NCBI RefSeq assembly: GCF_016859125.1
Contig: NZ_CP069338.1
Location: 10,915,501-10,979,500 of the forward strand
From: Archangium violaceum
Lineage (GTDB): Bacteria > Myxococcota > Myxococcia > Myxococcales > Myxococcaceae
Length of the DNA stretch: 64,000 nt
Direction of reading: 5' to 3'
Of this stretch, positions 36,110 to 44,687 are shown in pieces. A program made the position numbers and the translations under genes. The notes under the pieces were generated by a model. The model did no database searches. It was not told the origin of the DNA and worked only from the letters and a program-made list of their open reading frames with translations. Each line of letters opens with the position of its first letter. The first letter of the stretch is position 1.

Positions 36110-36188
36110 TGTTACCGAGCACGCTGGATGAGGGAGAAGTGGGCCTGGGTGAGCAAGCAGAATGATGGAGAGGCCCCCCGGGCGTGGC
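36110..36188 (+). mobile_element. Solo left end of the three-gene transposon
   Basis: About 79 bases starting tgttaccgagcacgctgg match the left end of the element at 9173, including both L1 and L2 repeat sites, with a few substitutions. Homology stops at gggcgtggc. No transposon genes follow, so it is a remnant left by deletion. Confidence 0.75.
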
Positions 36189-36656
36189 TCAGTCAGTGGG
36201 TGTGGCGGGCCCAGACCCGCCAGGGCCCAGCAAAGGGCTGGCTACCTTCTCCTCGAGCCCATCTCCTTCCGCTTGGAGCACTTCACGGATGACACGATCG
36301 GCCACCTCGTCCAACCAGCCACGCAGGGTCGCGGCGAGCTGCTGGTACTGGGGCCAGAGGGTCTCCTTCACGAAACGCTCGGGCACCCGCACCATGACCG
36401 TGGTGCGCCGCTGCCCCCGGTAGCGGTAGGGCTTCAGATCGTACCGGCGTAACAGAGCGACGAAGAGTCTGCGCTGCCACTCGTCCGCCAGCGAGAATTG
36501 GTATTCCACCGCTGGCTGCGCCTCGTTGGCGGCCTTCAACCTGGCGAGAATGCGGTCACGCGCGGCTTCAGCGGCCTCGCGCTCCCCCAGGGTGGTCGCC
36601 CCGGCGAAGAGGGACTCGATGGCGGCCAGCTTCCTTCGGAGTGACTCCTCGTCCAT
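36189..36656 (-). CDS. DUF2786-like hypothetical protein
   Basis: 155 residues from ATG 36656. The first 45 residues (EESLRRKLAAIESLFAGATT, EREAAEAARDRILARL) fit the DUF2786 pattern. A second region (FVALLRRYDLKPYRYRGQRR, TTVMVRVPERFVKETLWPQY) is conserved-looking and basic. Function unknown. The stop codon sits next to the solo transposon end, so the natural C-terminus may have been altered. Confidence 0.6.
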   Translation of the reverse strand: MDEESLRRKLAAIESLFAGATTLGEREAAEAARDRILARLKAANEAQPAVEYQFSLADEWQRRLFVALLRRYDLKPYRYRGQRRTTVMVRVPERFVKETLWPQYQQLAATLRGWLDEVADRVIREVLQAEGDGLEEKVASPLLGPGGSGPATPTD

Positions 36657-36710
36657 GGGCTCCCTCCTGTTTCCGCGCGCAAGGTAGCTGAGCCCCATTC
36701 CGGGTGACAA

Positions 36711-37238
36711 CCTGAATCGTTCTGCTCCAGGAGGTGACCGCTGAGGTGCGGTGTCGAGGCCAGGGTGCAGGCGGAGTCAACGCCTCGCGGTGCCGTGTGG
36801 CCGCTCGAATCCTGGGGAGGGAAGCGCCCCGCCACCTCACAATCAGCCGGAGTTGTCAAGCAGCGGTGCCTCAGAATCCGCCATGTTGTTTGACCACAAA
36901 TAAATTTGGTGGACGTCCAGGGAGGGCGGGTGGTATCCCAGGGTCTACTTCGAGCGGATGGGCATCTCCCGGTTCGTTCTGGATGCCATCCGGGCGGTGT
37001 CCGGCCACGTACCGTGGCTGTGGGCCCGAGGCCCTCGGGCCTCTACCCGCGGGCGAGGCGCTCTCGTGCGCTTCGTCCGGCAGCAGCGAGGCCTCCGGGC
37101 GTGTCTGCCCCTCCTCACGGGGAGCAGCCGTCCGAGGTCTCTCGACACATTGAAACCGGGTGCATCGCACCCACGAGCCCTCTGAGAGGGATGGCCGGGT
37201 CATGCCTCCTCCTCTGCTCGGGCCAGGAGTCATCGCCG
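36711..37238. other. Intergenic, no gene supported; upstream region of the porin-ABC operon
   Basis: Open frames exist on both strands but with no family resemblance. The stretch near 36860-36905 is AT-richer. Promoter elements for the downstream operon should be within 36900-37200; I cannot assign them with confidence. Confidence 0.35.
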
Positions 37239-38438
37239 TTGAGTCAATCCAGCCGTTGCGTTCCCCTCCTGCTGACCACCTCCCTGCTGTGCGTGTTGCC
37301 CCTCCAGCGGGCCGCGGCTGAAGAGGAGGCGGCGGCGAAGGATCATCTCCACGTGGGCGGCGCGCTGCGCCTCAACTACTTCGTGAAGAGCTGGGAGGGG
37401 CAGGAGGGCAACCGCCAGCGTTGGGGGGACGTGGCCTTCGATACCTTCCGCCTCAACGTCGACGGGCGGCTGTCCTCGCTCCTGCTCTCGGCCGAGTACC
37501 GCGTCTACGCCGGCTACTCGATGCTGCACCATGGCTACATCGGGTACGCGTTCTCGGAGAGCACCCAACTGCAATTCGGTGTCCACCGCGTCCCCTTCGG
37601 CCTGCTGCCCTACGCGTCGCACAACTGGTTCTTCGCGCTGCCGTACTACCTGGGCTTCGAGGACGACTACGACCTGGGCCTCAAGCTGGTGCACGAGCAC
37701 GGCCCGTGGAACCTGCAGCTCGCCTTCTACAAGAATGACGAGGGCAGCTACACCGGCAAGAGCACCGCCAGCGCCCGCTACTCCTACGACGTGGTGCCGG
37801 TGAGTCCCGCCAATCCCGGCGAGGCGTACCTCGAGACGGAGCAGGCCAACTCGGAGACCAACCAGCTCAACGCGCGGGTGGCTTATCGCATCTCGCACGG
37901 CGAGCTCGGCGGCACCGAGCTGGGCGCCTCCGCGCAGGTGGGGCAGCTCTACAACCACATCACCGAGCGCCAGGGGCTGGGCTGGGCCGCCGCGCTGCAC
38001 CTCAATGGCGACTACGGACCCTGGAACGTGAAGCTGGAGGCGCTCCACTATTCCTATCAGCCCGCCAACCCCGAGGGCGTGGACGACTCCTTCGTGACGG
38101 TGGGGGCCTATGACGCTCCCTACAGGCTGGCGAGCCGGGGAACGGTCTTCGTGGCGGGGGTCTCCTACAGCGTGCCCGTGTCCTGGGGCCCCATCTCGAA
38201 GCTCACCTTCTATGACGACTATAGCTTCCTGCTGAAGTCACGCGCCGGGTACGAGGACTCGCACCAGAACGTGCTCGGCGCGCTCATCACCGCCGGCCCC
38301 GTCTTCACCTACGTGGACGTCGCGTCCGGCAAGAACCAACCCTGGCTGGGGCCGGACTACGGCTTCGCCCTCGCCGAGGGCCTCCCCGATGCCCGTTGGG
38401 AAACGAGGTTCAACATCAATGCTGGCTACTACTTCTGA
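37239..38438 (+). CDS. Outer-membrane beta-barrel (porin-like) protein
   Basis: 399 residues from TTG 37239 (caggag 10 bases before); an ATG at 37191 would add 16 residues. The signal peptide is clear (CVPLLLTTSLLCVLPLQRAAA). The mature part is a series of amphipathic strands rich in Tyr, Gly and Phe and ends in GYYF, the C-terminal aromatic signature of outer-membrane barrels. It is followed after 58 bases by proVWX-like genes, so it may admit the same osmoprotectant through the outer membrane. That pairing is inference. Confidence 0.75.
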   Translation: MSQSSRCVPLLLTTSLLCVLPLQRAAAEEEAAAKDHLHVGGALRLNYFVKSWEGQEGNRQRWGDVAFDTFRLNVDGRLSSLLLSAEYRVYAGYSMLHHGYIGYAFSESTQLQFGVHRVPFGLLPYASHNWFFALPYYLGFEDDYDLGLKLVHEHGPWNLQLAFYKNDEGSYTGKSTASARYSYDVVPVSPANPGEAYLETEQANSETNQLNARVAYRISHGELGGTELGASAQVGQLYNHITERQGLGWAAALHLNGDYGPWNVKLEALHYSYQPANPEGVDDSFVTVGAYDAPYRLASRGTVFVAGVSYSVPVSWGPISKLTFYDDYSFLLKSRAGYEDSHQNVLGALITAGPVFTYVDVASGKNQPWLGPDYGFALAEGLPDARWETRFNINAGYYF

Positions 38439-38496
38439 GCACCTCCGGGTGACTGCCTCCAACCCCGAGCGGACCACCGCGAGCGAAGCGAGGGCC

Positions 38497-39693
38497 ATGG
38501 CCATGACGGAGGCGAAGATCGAGGTCCGGGGCCTGAGGAAGATCTACGGCGGCCGCCCGGACAAGGCGCTCGCCCTGCTCCAGCAGGGGCTGTCCAAGGA
38601 GGAGATCCTCCAGAAGACGGGCTGCACGGTCGCCATCCAGGACGCCACGTTCGAGGTCCACCGCGGGGAGATCTTCGTCATCATGGGCCTGTCGGGCAGC
38701 GGCAAGTCCACGGTGCTGCGCTGCCTCAACCGCCTCATCGAGCCGAGCGCGGGAAGCGTGGTGGTGGACGGGCTGGACGTCACGAAGGCAGGCAAGGCGA
38801 GCCTGCTGGAGATCCGCCGGCGCAAGATGGCGATGGTCTTCCAGAACTTCGGGCTGCTGCCGCACCGGAACATCGTCCACAACGTCGAGTACGGCCTCGA
38901 GGTGCAGGGGGTGGACAAGGCCACGCGCCGGGCCAAGGCGCTCCAGGCGCTGGAGCTGGTGGGACTGCAAGGCTACGCGGACAAGCTGCCCCGCGAGCTC
39001 AGCGGTGGCATGCAGCAGCGGGTGGGCCTGGCTCGCGCGCTCGCCACCGACGCGGAGATCCTCCTGATGGACGAGGCCTTCAGCGCGTTGGACCCGCTCA
39101 TCCGCAAGCAGATGCAGGACGAGCTGCTCGAGCTGCAATCGAAGATGAACAAGACCCTCGTCTTCATCACCCACGACCTGGACGAGGCACTGAAGCTGGG
39201 GAGCCGCATCGCCATCATGCGCGACGGCGCCATCGTGCAGCTCGGCACGCCGGAGGAGATCCTCACCCGGCCGGCCAACGACTACGTCCGGGCCTTCGTG
39301 CAGGACGTGGACCGCACCCGCATCATCACCGCGGGCGCCATCATGGAGCGGCCGGAAGTCATGCTGAGCCCCCAGGACGGCCCGGCGCTGGCCGTCGAGC
39401 GGATGCGGGAGGCGGGCGCCTCCACCCTCATCGTGACGGACGCCTCGCGCCGGTTCCGGGGCGTGGTCCGCATCGACGACGCGCTGGCCCTGGTGCGTGA
39501 GAACAAGCACAGCCTGGAGGACGCCATCCTCACCGACGTGCCCACCACCACGGCCGATACGCCCATCGCGAAGCTGGTTCCGGTGGCGGCCGGAACGAGG
39601 ATTCCCATCGCCGTCCTCTCCGAGGACCAGACCGTCCTGGGCATTGTCGGGCGAGCCTCCATCCTGGCGGGCATCGTGGGGGAGCAGCGCTGA
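38497..39693 (+). CDS. proV: Glycine betaine/proline ABC transporter ATP-binding protein
   Basis: 398 residues from ATG 38497, close to E. coli ProV (400). A ProV-type N-terminal insert (ALALLQQGLSKEEILQKTG) precedes the Walker A motif GLSGSGKS (64-71). The signature LSGGMQQRV is near 168, Walker B ILLMDEAFSALD near 187, and two CBS domains follow (residues about 275-395; RFRGVVRIDDAL, VLGIVGRASILA), which in this family sense ionic strength. It overlaps the permease gene by one base. An earlier in-frame ATG exists at 38419 inside the barrel gene. Confidence 0.9.
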   Translation: MAMTEAKIEVRGLRKIYGGRPDKALALLQQGLSKEEILQKTGCTVAIQDATFEVHRGEIFVIMGLSGSGKSTVLRCLNRLIEPSAGSVVVDGLDVTKAGKASLLEIRRRKMAMVFQNFGLLPHRNIVHNVEYGLEVQGVDKATRRAKALQALELVGLQGYADKLPRELSGGMQQRVGLARALATDAEILLMDEAFSALDPLIRKQMQDELLELQSKMNKTLVFITHDLDEALKLGSRIAIMRDGAIVQLGTPEEILTRPANDYVRAFVQDVDRTRIITAGAIMERPEVMLSPQDGPALAVERMREAGASTLIVTDASRRFRGVVRIDDALALVRENKHSLEDAILTDVPTTTADTPIAKLVPVAAGTRIPIAVLSEDQTVLGIVGRASILAGIVGEQR

Positions 39694-40523
39694 TGAAGCT
39701 TCGTCTCGGAGAGGGGTTCGAGCGCCTCATCGACATGCTCAAGGAGCGGTTCGATCCGTTCTTCCACTCGCTCGCGGATGGCCTGACCGCCGCCATCCGT
39801 GGCCTGGAAGCCGTGCTGCTCCTGCCGCCCAGCTACGTCATCATCGGGCTGCTGGCGGCGGCCTCCTGGCGGCTGTCCGGGCTGGGCTCCGCGGTGCTGT
39901 CCGCGCTGGGCCTGCTGCTCATCGACAAGATGGGCCTGTGGCAGGCGACGATGGAGACACTCGCGCTGGTGCTCAGCGCGGCGGTGGTGTCGCTGCTGCT
40001 GGGCATCCCGCTGGGCATCGCGAGCACCTACAGCCGGTGGATGGAGCGGCTGATGCGTCCGGTGCTGGACCTGATGCAGACGATGCCCGCCTTTGTCTAC
40101 CTCATCCCCGCGGTGCTCTTCTTCCGGCTGGGGAAGGTGCCGGGCATGGTGGCCACCGTCATCTTCGCCATGCCGCCGGCGGTGCGCCTCACCCAGCTGG
40201 GCATCAAACAGGTGCCGCGCGACGTGGTGGACGCGGCCATCGCCTTCGGCTCCACGCCCCGGCAGCTGCTCTTCCAGGTGCAGCTCCCCATTGCTCTGCC
40301 CACGCTGCTGGCTGGCGTGAATCAGACCCTCATGCTGTCGCTCTCGATGGTGGTCATCTCCGCGATGATCGGCGCCGGGGGCCTGGGCGAGGAGGTCCTC
40401 AAGGGCATCACCCAGCTGCGGATCGGACTGGGTTTCGAAAGCGGTATCGCGGTGGTCATCCTGGCCATCGTGCTGGACCGCCTGACGCACGCGCTGGGCC
40501 AGTCCCGGACGCGTCCTTCGTGA
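39693..40523 (+). CDS. proW: Glycine betaine/proline ABC transporter permease
   Basis: 276 residues, with at least six membrane segments (PPSYVIIGLLAAASW, METLALVLSAAVVSLLLGIP, AFVYLIPAVLFFRLG). The binding-protein-dependent transport signature lies around AAIAFGSTPRQLLFQVQLP, and the C-terminus has ISAMIGAGGLGEEVLKGI, which is highly conserved in ProW/OpuAB. The start codon overlaps the proV stop (ATGA type). It forms the inner-membrane channel for ProV. Confidence 0.92.
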   Translation: MKLRLGEGFERLIDMLKERFDPFFHSLADGLTAAIRGLEAVLLLPPSYVIIGLLAAASWRLSGLGSAVLSALGLLLIDKMGLWQATMETLALVLSAAVVSLLLGIPLGIASTYSRWMERLMRPVLDLMQTMPAFVYLIPAVLFFRLGKVPGMVATVIFAMPPAVRLTQLGIKQVPRDVVDAAIAFGSTPRQLLFQVQLPIALPTLLAGVNQTLMLSLSMVVISAMIGAGGLGEEVLKGITQLRIGLGFESGIAVVILAIVLDRLTHALGQSRTRPS

Positions 40524-40543
40524 CCGACAAGGAGCACACCCCC

Positions 40544-41449
40544 GTGAACGAAAGACAACGAAGCATGCCGGCCCTCCTGCTGGCGGCCCTCGCTGGCCTC
40601 CTCCTCGGAGCCACCGGCTGCAAGAAGGAGCAGCCCGCTCAGGCCACCCAGGCGCCAGCCCCGCAGGGCAAGGGCGTGGTCAAGCTCGTCTATGTGAACT
40701 GGGCCGAGGGAGTGGCGATGACCCACCTGGCCCGGGCCATCCTCGAGGACCGGATGGGCTATCAGGTGGAGATGACCATGGCGGATGTCGCCCCGGTCTT
40801 CACCGCGGTGGCGAACGGTGACAGCGATGCCTTCCTCGACGGATGGCTTCCGATCACCCACAAGGACTACCTGGAGCGCTTCAAGGACAAGGTGGTCGAC
40901 CTCGGCCCCAACTACGAGGGTGCACGCATCGGGCTGGTAGTGCCGTCCTATGTGAAGGCCTCCTCCATCGAGGACCTCGAGGGCCTGAAGGCGGAGCTCG
41001 ATGGGCAGATCGTCGGCATCGACTCGGGCGCGGGCATCATGACCACCACGGAGAAGGCCGTGAGCGAGTATGCACTGGGCCTCAAGCTGGTGCCCTCCAG
41101 CGGTCCGGCGATGACTGCCACTCTGAAGGACGCCATCAGCAGGAAGCGCCCGGTGGTGGTGACGGGCTGGAAGCCGCACTGGAAGTTCGCCCGTTGGGAC
41201 CTCAAGTTCCTCGAGGATCCGAAGGGCATCTATGGCGGGGCGGAGACCATCCACACCATCGCCCGCAGGGGGCTCGAGCAGGACAAGCCCGAGGTGGCCA
41301 GCTTCCTGCGCAACTTCAAGCTGGATGACCAGCAACTCGGCAGCTTGATGGGCGCCGTCGCCGAGACGAGGGACGACCCGGCCAGGGCCGTCCGCGAGTG
41401 GGCGAAGCAGCACCAGGCCCTCGTGGACAGCTGGATTCCGAAGGCCTGA
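40544..41449 (+). CDS. proX: Glycine betaine/proline ABC transporter substrate-binding lipoprotein
   Basis: 301 residues from GTG 40544 with aaggagcac upstream. The lipoprotein signal is LLLAALAGLLLGATGC (lipid Cys26). The OpuAC fold follows with VKLVYVNWAEGVAMTHLAR, DAFLDGWLPITHKDYLERF and VVVTGWKPHWKFARWDLKFL, whose Trp-rich loops form the betaine cage in this family. It starts 20 bases after proW and closes the operon. Unlike E. coli ProX it is lipid-anchored. The substrate is probably betaine, proline betaine or choline. Confidence 0.9.
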   Translation: MNERQRSMPALLLAALAGLLLGATGCKKEQPAQATQAPAPQGKGVVKLVYVNWAEGVAMTHLARAILEDRMGYQVEMTMADVAPVFTAVANGDSDAFLDGWLPITHKDYLERFKDKVVDLGPNYEGARIGLVVPSYVKASSIEDLEGLKAELDGQIVGIDSGAGIMTTTEKAVSEYALGLKLVPSSGPAMTATLKDAISRKRPVVVTGWKPHWKFARWDLKFLEDPKGIYGGAETIHTIARRGLEQDKPEVASFLRNFKLDDQQLGSLMGAVAETRDDPARAVREWAKQHQALVDSWIPKA

Positions 41450-41481
41450 CTTCTACCGGGGGCGGCCCCCTTGGCAGGGAG

Positions 41482-42021
41482 TCAGGCCCGCGCTCGAGGC
41501 GGGTGGGTGGGTGGCGCGAGCTCGTCCGCGAGCAGATCCAGCAACACGCCGTCGTGCCAGGTGCCGTCAGCGCCGCGCTCGTATTGACGCATGGTGCCGA
41601 CCGGCCGGAAGCCAACCTTCTCGTACGCCCGAATCGCACGGGCGTTGTCCGCGGCAGGGTCGATGACCAGCCGATGGTGGCCCCGCTCCTCGAACAGGTA
41701 GACCGCGAGCGTGCGAATGGCTTCGGGAGCGAAGCCTCTCCCCCACGCCCGCGGGCTCAAGAACAGGTCGATGCTCGCATGGCGGTACTGGGGGTCGAGC
41801 TCTTCGCTGAACTGGATCGCGCCGATGACACCGTGCTCGTGCTCGATCACATAGACGGTGACGTCCGGATCCGGCGCGATGAGCTCGGACTCGACCTTGC
41901 TCTCGTCGAAACCCGGCCACCACCGGGAGACCGCCGGATCCGACAGGATGGCCGACAGGGGTGCGAGATCCTCTGGTCGGGGGGGCCGGAGGAGCAACCG
42001 TTCGGAGCGTAGGCTTTTCAT
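41482..42021 (-). CDS. GNAT-family N-acetyltransferase
   Basis: 179 residues from ATG 42021. It begins like RimJ/RimL and AAC(6')-type enzymes (RSERLLLRPPRPEDLAPLS, DPAVSRWWPGFDE). The acetyl-CoA motif is SPRAWGRGFAPEAIRTL and the C-terminal motif NARAIRAYEKVGFRPVG. It acetylates an amine; ribosomal-protein, aminoglycoside or other substrates cannot be told apart here. It lies 3' of the MerR gene on the same strand. Confidence 0.85.
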   Translation of the reverse strand: MKSLRSERLLLRPPRPEDLAPLSAILSDPAVSRWWPGFDESKVESELIAPDPDVTVYVIEHEHGVIGAIQFSEELDPQYRHASIDLFLSPRAWGRGFAPEAIRTLAVYLFEERGHHRLVIDPAADNARAIRAYEKVGFRPVGTMRQYERGADGTWHDGVLLDLLADELAPPTHPPRARA

Positions 42022-42047
42022 GAACGGCAATCTACGCCGACATACGC

Positions 42048-42494
42048 TCAGCGACAGCGCCCGCCCGAAGGCAATTGATGCTTCTTCGTTCGCGCTCCAA
42101 TGGCTCCAGACGCGGCGGCCCGCAGGATGCGGCGGAAGGTGGGGCATTCCATATGGCTCGGCGCGGGGCAGGCAGCGGCATGCCGTAGGCTGTCGCGCAG
42201 GGCGCTGAGCTCGCGGATCGTCCTGTCCAGCTCCTCCGCCTTGGCCGTGAGCATCTGCCGGTCGATGCGCGTCCGCCCATCCGGCGCGAACATGAGGGCG
42301 ATCTCATCGAGCGAAAAGCCGGCGGCGCGCCCCAGCGCGATCAGCGCCAGCCGCTCCAGCACGCCGGGATCGAACAGACGGCGCAGGCCCCGCCTGCCGA
42401 TGGAGGCGATCAGCCCCTTCTCCTCATAGAACCGCAGCGTCGAGGCAGGAACGCCGGACCGCCGCGCTACCTCGGTGATGTCCAGGTCTCTCAC
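42048..42494 (-). CDS. MerR-family transcriptional regulator
   Basis: About 148 residues from GTG 42494; a TTG at 42508 is an alternative. An N-terminal winged HTH (DLDITEVARRSGVPASTLRF, YEEKGLI) is followed by a dimerisation helix (RQMLTAKAEELDRTIRELSA). A C-terminal segment ACPAPSHMECP carries two Cys but not the four-Cys cluster of true SoxR. Its start overlaps a palindrome very like the SoxR box, shared with the divergent methyltransferase gene. It probably controls both genes, responding to a metal, redox or drug signal. Confidence 0.85.
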   Translation of the reverse strand: MRDLDITEVARRSGVPASTLRFYEEKGLIASIGRRGLRRLFDPGVLERLALIALGRAAGFSLDEIALMFAPDGRTRIDRQMLTAKAEELDRTIRELSALRDSLRHAAACPAPSHMECPTFRRILRAAASGAIGARTKKHQLPSGGRCR

Positions 42495-42498
42495 CCTC

Positions 42499-42529
42499 TT
42501 GACCTCAAGTCGACTTGAAGTGGCACCGT
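42499..42529 (+). promoter_or_regulatory. MerR-type operator/promoter (SoxR-box-like)
   Basis: ttgacc (-35-like, 42499-42504) runs into a perfect 14-bp palindrome tcaagtcgacttga (42505-42518). The known SoxR box is cctcaagttaacttgagg; here cctcaagtcgacttgaag. MerR proteins bind such dyads in an over-long 19-base spacer; a 19-base spacer puts the -10 at 42524-42529 (caccgt), which is weak. It lies between the divergent merR and methyltransferase genes. Confidence 0.65.
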
Positions 42530-42569
42530 ACGGCTTTCGATTCTGGAAGGCACGCAAAAGGAGACGATC

Positions 42570-43442
42570 ATGAATGTCACGCGCCAGACCGATGACGCGC
42601 AGACGACGCTTTGGAATGGCCCCGCCGGACGCGCCTGGGTCGAGACGCAGGAGTTGCTCGACCAGATGTTCAAGCCGCTCGAAGACCTGCTCGTCGAAGC
42701 GGTCTTCGCCGGCTCCGGGCGCCAGGTGCTCGACGTCGGCTGCGGTACGGGCAGCACGACGCTCGCCGTCTCGCGGCTGCTCGGCGCGAACGGCCGCTGC
42801 ATCGGCATCGACATTTCGGAGCCGATGCTCACCGCCGCCCGGGCCCGCGCCGAACGGGAAGGCACACCGGCGAGCTTCATCCGCGCCAACGCGCAGAACC
42901 ACGCCTTCGAGCCCGCGAGCTTCGACATGATCATTTCGCGCTTCGGCGTCATGTTCTTCGACGACTCCGTCCGGGCCTTCGCGAACCTGAGACGAGCCGC
43001 GAAGGACGACGCCGAATTGCGGTTCGTCGCCTGGCGGAGTCCTTCGGAAAACCCGTTCATGACGACGGCCGAGCGCGCCGCGGCACCGCTCCTGCCGAAC
43101 CTCCCCGCTCGCCGGCCGGACGCGCCGGGGCAGTTCGCCTTCGCGGACCAGCGCCGGGTCCATCGCATCCTGGAGGAAGGCGGCTGGGCCGAGATCGACA
43201 TCCGGCCGATCGATGTTGTCTGCACCCTGCCCGAGAAGGAGTTGGTCCGGTACCTGACCCGGCTCGGTCCCCTCGGCCTGATTCTTCACGAGGCGGACGA
43301 CCGGACTCGCACCCAGGTCATCGAAGCGGTCCGCGCCGCTTTCGAGCCCTATGTGCACGGAGCGGAAGTCCGCTTCAACGCTGCCTGCTGGATGGTCGGC
43401 GCCCGAGCGCCGTCCGCGCCGAAGGAGGCCGCGAGTACCTGA
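42570..43442 (+). CDS. Class I SAM-dependent methyltransferase
   Basis: 290 residues from ATG 42570 with aaggagacg upstream. Motif I is VLDVGCGTGSTTLAV (residues about 53-67), followed by IGIDISEPMLTAARARAER and SFDMIISRFGVMFFDD. It resembles UbiE/COQ5-like small-molecule methyltransferases. It is divergent from a MerR gene across a SoxR-like palindrome, so it may be induced by the same signal and modify a toxic compound. The substrate is unknown. Confidence 0.88.
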   Translation: MNVTRQTDDAQTTLWNGPAGRAWVETQELLDQMFKPLEDLLVEAVFAGSGRQVLDVGCGTGSTTLAVSRLLGANGRCIGIDISEPMLTAARARAEREGTPASFIRANAQNHAFEPASFDMIISRFGVMFFDDSVRAFANLRRAAKDDAELRFVAWRSPSENPFMTTAERAAAPLLPNLPARRPDAPGQFAFADQRRVHRILEEGGWAEIDIRPIDVVCTLPEKELVRYLTRLGPLGLILHEADDRTRTQVIEAVRAAFEPYVHGAEVRFNAACWMVGARAPSAPKEAAST

Positions 43443-44390
43443 GTGGCCGCGGTGGCGGCGGCGCCCGTGGGCTGGACGCTCCTGCGCTCGGATCAGAGCT
43501 CATCGCAGATCAAGGCCTGGGTCTTCTACAAGGTCGCCACCGCGTCCGAGCCCACCAGCTACGCGTTCACCATCGACCTCGCCAGCTACATGGCCGGTAG
43601 CATCTCGGCCTTCGTCGGCGCGGACCCCACCCACCCCATCGACGCGCAGAGCGGCCAGAAGAACGGCCTCACCGCCAGCTTCAATACGCCCGCCATCACC
43701 ACCACGTCCTCCAACGGCCTCGCGGTGTGGTTCGGCTCGCAGATCTGGACGGGCTCGGCGTGCCCGGCGAGCCCCATCGTCCTGCACCGTGGGGGACACG
43801 TTCTCCACCACGTACACCACCCAGGGCACCGTGACGTCCACCGCCATCGTGGAGCCGTCCGGTCTGGCCACCAGCCGCCTCACCCCGGGCGTCCTCTACG
43901 TGCACAACGAGGACACCACCGCCATCGTCGCCATCAGCACCACCGACGCGAGCACGCGGGGCACCTTCAACGTGTCCAACGTGACGCCCGCGGACTGGGA
44001 GGACGTCGCCACCGGGCCCTGCCCCACCGGCCAGTGCATCTACATGGGCGATATCGGCCGCGCGAGCGCCAGCCTCCCCACGCCGCCGTCCACCTTCACC
44101 GTCTACCGCATCCCCGAGCCCAACATCGGCGCGGGCCAGACCAGCGGCGACCTCACCGCACAGGCGTTCCCGTTCAAGTACCCGGACTCGCCCAAGGACG
44201 CGGAGACGATCATGGTGCACCCCACCACCGGTGACATCTACATCATCACCAAGTCGTACGCCGGCGCGAGCAAGGTCTACAAGTTCCCGCAGCCGCTCCC
44301 GGCCCCGGGCACGATGTCCACGCTCGTCTTCGTGGCCGACCTCCAGCTCCCCACCTCCACCACGGACACCAACCACAGAAATCGTGGTGC
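43443..44390 (+). pseudogene. Secreted beta-rich protein, two joined fragments
   Basis: No start codon context: the frame begins right after the methyltransferase stop. Part one (to about 43785) encodes SYAFTIDLASYMAGSISAFV and SFNTPAITTTSSNGLAVWFG, a tail-fibre or surface-protein-like sandwich. Near 43787 the frame changes to GDTFSTTYTTQGTVTST, LTPGVLYVHNEDTTAIVAIS and DWEDVATGPCPTGQCIYMGD, a beta-propeller-like secreted domain that ends at about 44378. These could be one gene with a frameshift or two fused remnants. Both ends are truncated. Confidence 0.6.
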
Positions 44391-44687
44391 CCGCTGCCAC
44401 CCAAAGCGCCGGACCAGGGCAATCGCTGAAGGGGCAGGATGAGCTGGCCGAGCGCCAGGGGTGTGTCTTCCGTCGCTCATGACGAAGCATTGACGGCACG
44501 AACCTTCCCCATGGGGCAGGTCCGGGTTCGCCAATAAACACATGCATCCAGTCTTTCCTGTCTGCCGACGCTTTCACATAACGAGTTGGCGCCCGGACGC
44601 AAACCCTCACATGCGACTGCTGCTAGCTTGGACGTCGCATCACAGGAGCAATACAAACGAACAAGTCATTCAAAGGAGCGATTGGCC
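44391..44687. other. Intergenic, promoter region of the Cys-repeat lipoprotein gene
   Basis: No gene is supported. It should hold the promoter for the lipoprotein gene at 44688; no convincing -35/-10 pair is visible. Confidence 0.3.

Noticed and set aside
36958-37185. A 75-residue gene upstream of the outer-membrane barrel gene
   Set aside because: The frame has no ribosome site or family similarity, and other frames in the same stretch are equally open.
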